The notes under the pieces: model-generated
The model's input: only the letters and a program-made list of their open reading frames with translations
What the model was told of the DNA's origin: nothing
The model's database searches: none
Source: Synechococcus sp. CBW1004
GTDB lineage: Bacteria > Cyanobacteriota > Cyanobacteriia > PCC-6307 > Cyanobiaceae
NCBI RefSeq assembly: GCF_015840715.1
Contig: NZ_CP060397.1
Location: forward strand, 2,376,686-2,440,685
Direction: 5' to 3'
Length of the DNA stretch: 64,000 nt
In this document: piece after piece, positions 62,215 to 64,000 of the stretch
Layout of the letters: each line of letters starts with the position of its first letter
How positions within the stretch are numbered: the first letter of the stretch is position 1
Position numbers and translations under genes: made by a program

Positions 62215-63831
62215 TCATCCCCGCCTCCTGGCCAGGCCACCCCGTCGCTCCAGCAGGCCACTGACCAGGAGGATCAGGGCCATCACCCCGTAGCCCTGAG
62301 CCCAGGGGCGCCCCGCCCCCCAGCCCAGCTGCAGCACCGTGTCGGCCGGGCTGAACTGCCAGCCGTGGATCACCCCGAACCAGGCCAGCACCGCCGCCGT
62401 GGCCGCGATCGCCGCCGCTGCCATCAGCCGGAACTCGATCACGTAGACGAGCATCGCCGCCAGCAGCATCGCGGTGATGATCACCCCCTGTTCGAGGGCG
62501 AAGGCCCCGGCGGCCCACACGTCCGCCTGCTGCAGGGGCGCCAGCATCCACGGCCCGAAGGGCTGGGCGGCGCTGCCGGCACCCGCCGCCCGCAGGCCCG
62601 CCTTGAGCATCCCCGCCCCCCAGGCCGCCAGACCGGGCAGCAGCCCCAGCACCACCGCCGGTGCCTGCCGCATCGGCGTGGCCTGGAACGCCTGGGCGGC
62701 GATCACCAGACCGATGTACAGCACGATCGCCATGCCCGCCTCGATCGGCACCAGCTGGGCGATCACGCCGAACAGCCCCAGCAGACAGGCGAGCCCCATC
62801 ACCAGACCGTCGAGCCAGGAGTAGCCGATGCGGGCGCCCATCCCCTTCCAGCCCGGATGGCCGATGTAGATGGTGGTCGGGAAGCAGGAACCCAGGGCGG
62901 CCGCGGCCACGGTGCCCAGGCCGTTGATGAGCATCGAACCGCGCACCGGATACGGATCGCCGGCGGCCTCAGCACTCTCAAGGTTCTGCAGCGTGCCCAC
63001 CACGTTGAACAGCCCCATCGGCACCGTCACCCCCAGCCAGGGCAGCAGCTGATCGCGCCCCTGCCAGAGCGCCTCGAGCTGGAGCCGGGGAACATGCAGG
63101 CCGATCTGAGCCACACCGGCCTGCCAGCGGACCGGATCGATCGTCATCTGGCCCGTACCCCAGGCCAGGGCCACCCCCAGCAGCACCGCCAGCAGACCGG
63201 CCGGCAATGGCCAGCGCACCGGGCTGAAGTAGCCGACCAGGATCACGGTGAGCACCGCCAGGCCCACCAGCGGCCGGGCATAGGTGCGCAGCAGGAAGCC
63301 GAGGGCGATGTAACCGAGAGCGATGCCGGCCAGCGTTGAGAGCAGGGCGGCCCGCGGCAGCCAGCGGCGGATCCGATCGGCCACGAACCCACCGACCGCC
63401 TCGATCAGTCCGGAGCCCAGACAGGCCAGCAGCCCGGCCTGCCAGGACAGCTGCACCGCCTGCTCCAGAGACAGCCCCCGACTCAGCGCCACCTGCTTCA
63501 CCGGCAGCATCACCAGGAAGACGTAGGCGAACAGGCTGACGGTGTTGATGCCATAAGGAAGGGCCGTGCGGTCGTCGCGGCCCTCGCGCTGCGCCAGCCG
63601 GTACGCCTGATGGGCATAGGCCAGATTCCCCACCACCAGGCTGATGCCGACGCCCGGCAGGATCGTGCCGAACACCAGCGCGTCCGGGTAGCCGAGCACC
63701 CCCTGGCAGAGCGCCACGATCAGCAGGATCTGAATCAGGTTGTCGAGCGCCAGGCCGAGGAAGCCATCCAGATCGCCCGGCACCCACCAGCGGGGCATGG
63801 AAACGGAGCTGGCCATCGACGCCCTGGGCAT
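62215..63831 (-). CDS. NCS2/AzgA-like permease
   Basis: 538 residues with 12-14 helices. [20 protein letters not shown] at the start, [20 protein letters not shown] and [19 protein letters not shown] resemble the nucleobase/sulfate-type (NCS2-SLC23/26 fold) helices 1-3; [20 protein letters not shown] and [20 protein letters not shown] are the equivalents of the substrate-binding helices 8-10. The family's usual substrates are purines or uracil; no residue set here permits a precise call. GAGG precedes ATG 63831. Convergent with mnmE. Confidence 0.75.
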   Translation of the reverse strand: MPRASMASSVSMPRWWVPGDLDGFLGLALDNLIQILLIVALCQGVLGYPDALVFGTILPGVGISLVVGNLAYAHQAYRLAQREGRDDRTALPYGINTVSLFAYVFLVMLPVKQVALSRGLSLEQAVQLSWQAGLLACLGSGLIEAVGGFVADRIRRWLPRAALLSTLAGIALGYIALGFLLRTYARPLVGLAVLTVILVGYFSPVRWPLPAGLLAVLLGVALAWGTGQMTIDPVRWQAGVAQIGLHVPRLQLEALWQGRDQLLPWLGVTVPMGLFNVVGTLQNLESAEAAGDPYPVRGSMLINGLGTVAAAALGSCFPTTIYIGHPGWKGMGARIGYSWLDGLVMGLACLLGLFGVIAQLVPIEAGMAIVLYIGLVIAAQAFQATPMRQAPAVVLGLLPGLAAWGAGMLKAGLRAAGAGSAAQPFGPWMLAPLQQADVWAAGAFALEQGVIITAMLLAAMLVYVIEFRLMAAAAIAATAAVLAWFGVIHGWQFSPADTVLQLGWGAGRPWAQGYGVMALILLVSGLLERRGGLARRRG

Positions 63832-64000
63832 ACCGCCTCATGCTGGGTGGTGCCTCGGTGACTGTCAGCCGGGAGCCAACGAGAGCCGGCTCACCACAAA
63901 AGCCCGGGAGCCGAAGGCAGCACTCGCCCCCGAGGGCGCGAGCCCCCCTGGGGCGAAACGGGCTGACGGCTCTCAACATGATGGAACGATCCCCAGCTGG
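63832..64000. other. Upstream region of the permease gene, window edge
   Basis: Contains several short GC-rich hairpins on the minus strand (for instance CTCGCGCCC-TCG-GGGGCGAG near 63921-63942) in what would be the leader of the permease transcript. A structured leader is possible, but I cannot match it to a known riboswitch. Confidence 0.25.

Noticed and set aside
63900-64000. Possible purine-type riboswitch before the permease
   Set aside because: Hairpins are present but do not match any aptamer core I know.

Overview
The window is a GC-rich (about 68-70 % by eye) bacterial chromosome segment, almost certainly from an alpha-cyanobacterium of the Synechococcus/Cyanobium group. Pointers are cyanobacterial-type genes (DUF3747 and DUF2062 proteins, an RNase HI with a long C-terminal extension, a Nif11-like protein, a CobD-type aminotransferase, PilMNOQ with a divergent PilM) and recurring GCGATCGC (HIP1) octamers. 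From memory, the housekeeping backbone (gatB-thiO-ndk-speA, then rnhA-pyrD, cobD-murG, pgk, rbgA-rluD, spoT, mnmE) resembles picocyanobacterial gene order. No rRNA, tRNA, CRISPR array or prophage was recognised.

0-13.4 kb: gatB and thiO start divergently. A mosaic of accessory genes then splits the expected thiO-ndk-speA order: a fused RimB-like/RimK protein, a secreted HExxH protein, a vapBC pair, a CRP-fold domain fused to a methylglyoxal synthase, then ndk, a FecR protein with a CHASE2 adenylate cyclase, and a toxin-antitoxin scrapyard (truncated VapB, orphan Phd, yefM-yoeB, a second vapBC, a decapitated HEPN toxin with its intact MNT partner). A decayed second copy of the ndk 3' end lies between vapC and the methylglyoxal synthase gene. 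ndk is thus bracketed by a cAMP-producing enzyme and a possible cyclic-nucleotide-responsive enzyme.

13.4-28 kb: speA, DUF3307 and DUF3747 genes with a terminator and a possible small RNA, rnhA-pyrD, a tight type IV pilus operon (pilM-pilN-pilO-pilQ), a transporter in which an SDF-family symporter carries its own solute-binding domain, a DUF4114 remnant and a pentapeptide-repeat protein.

28-45 kb: a MoxR/DUF58/transglutaminase operon, cobD, murG, a two-component system followed by four small exported proteins (three share a C-X12-C helical signature), pgk with a clear terminator, a universal stress protein, rbgA, rluD and a DUF2141 protein.

45-64 kb: two tandem related small membrane proteins, a TolC-like protein facing a HlyD-type adaptor, a Nif11-like small protein, an unusual P-loop channel and a fused double peptide-transporter ATPase, then spoT, a lower-GC membrane glycosyltransferase-like gene beside an IS630-family element, a TerB-like protein, a DUF2062 protein, mnmE with a ~90-residue insertion in its GTPase domain, and an NCS2-type permease.

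Most promising for new biology: the CRP-fold/methylglyoxal synthase fusion near the FecR-CHASE2 cyclase pair, the C-X12-C exported family behind a two-component system, the symporter/binding-protein fusion and the RimB-RimK fusion.
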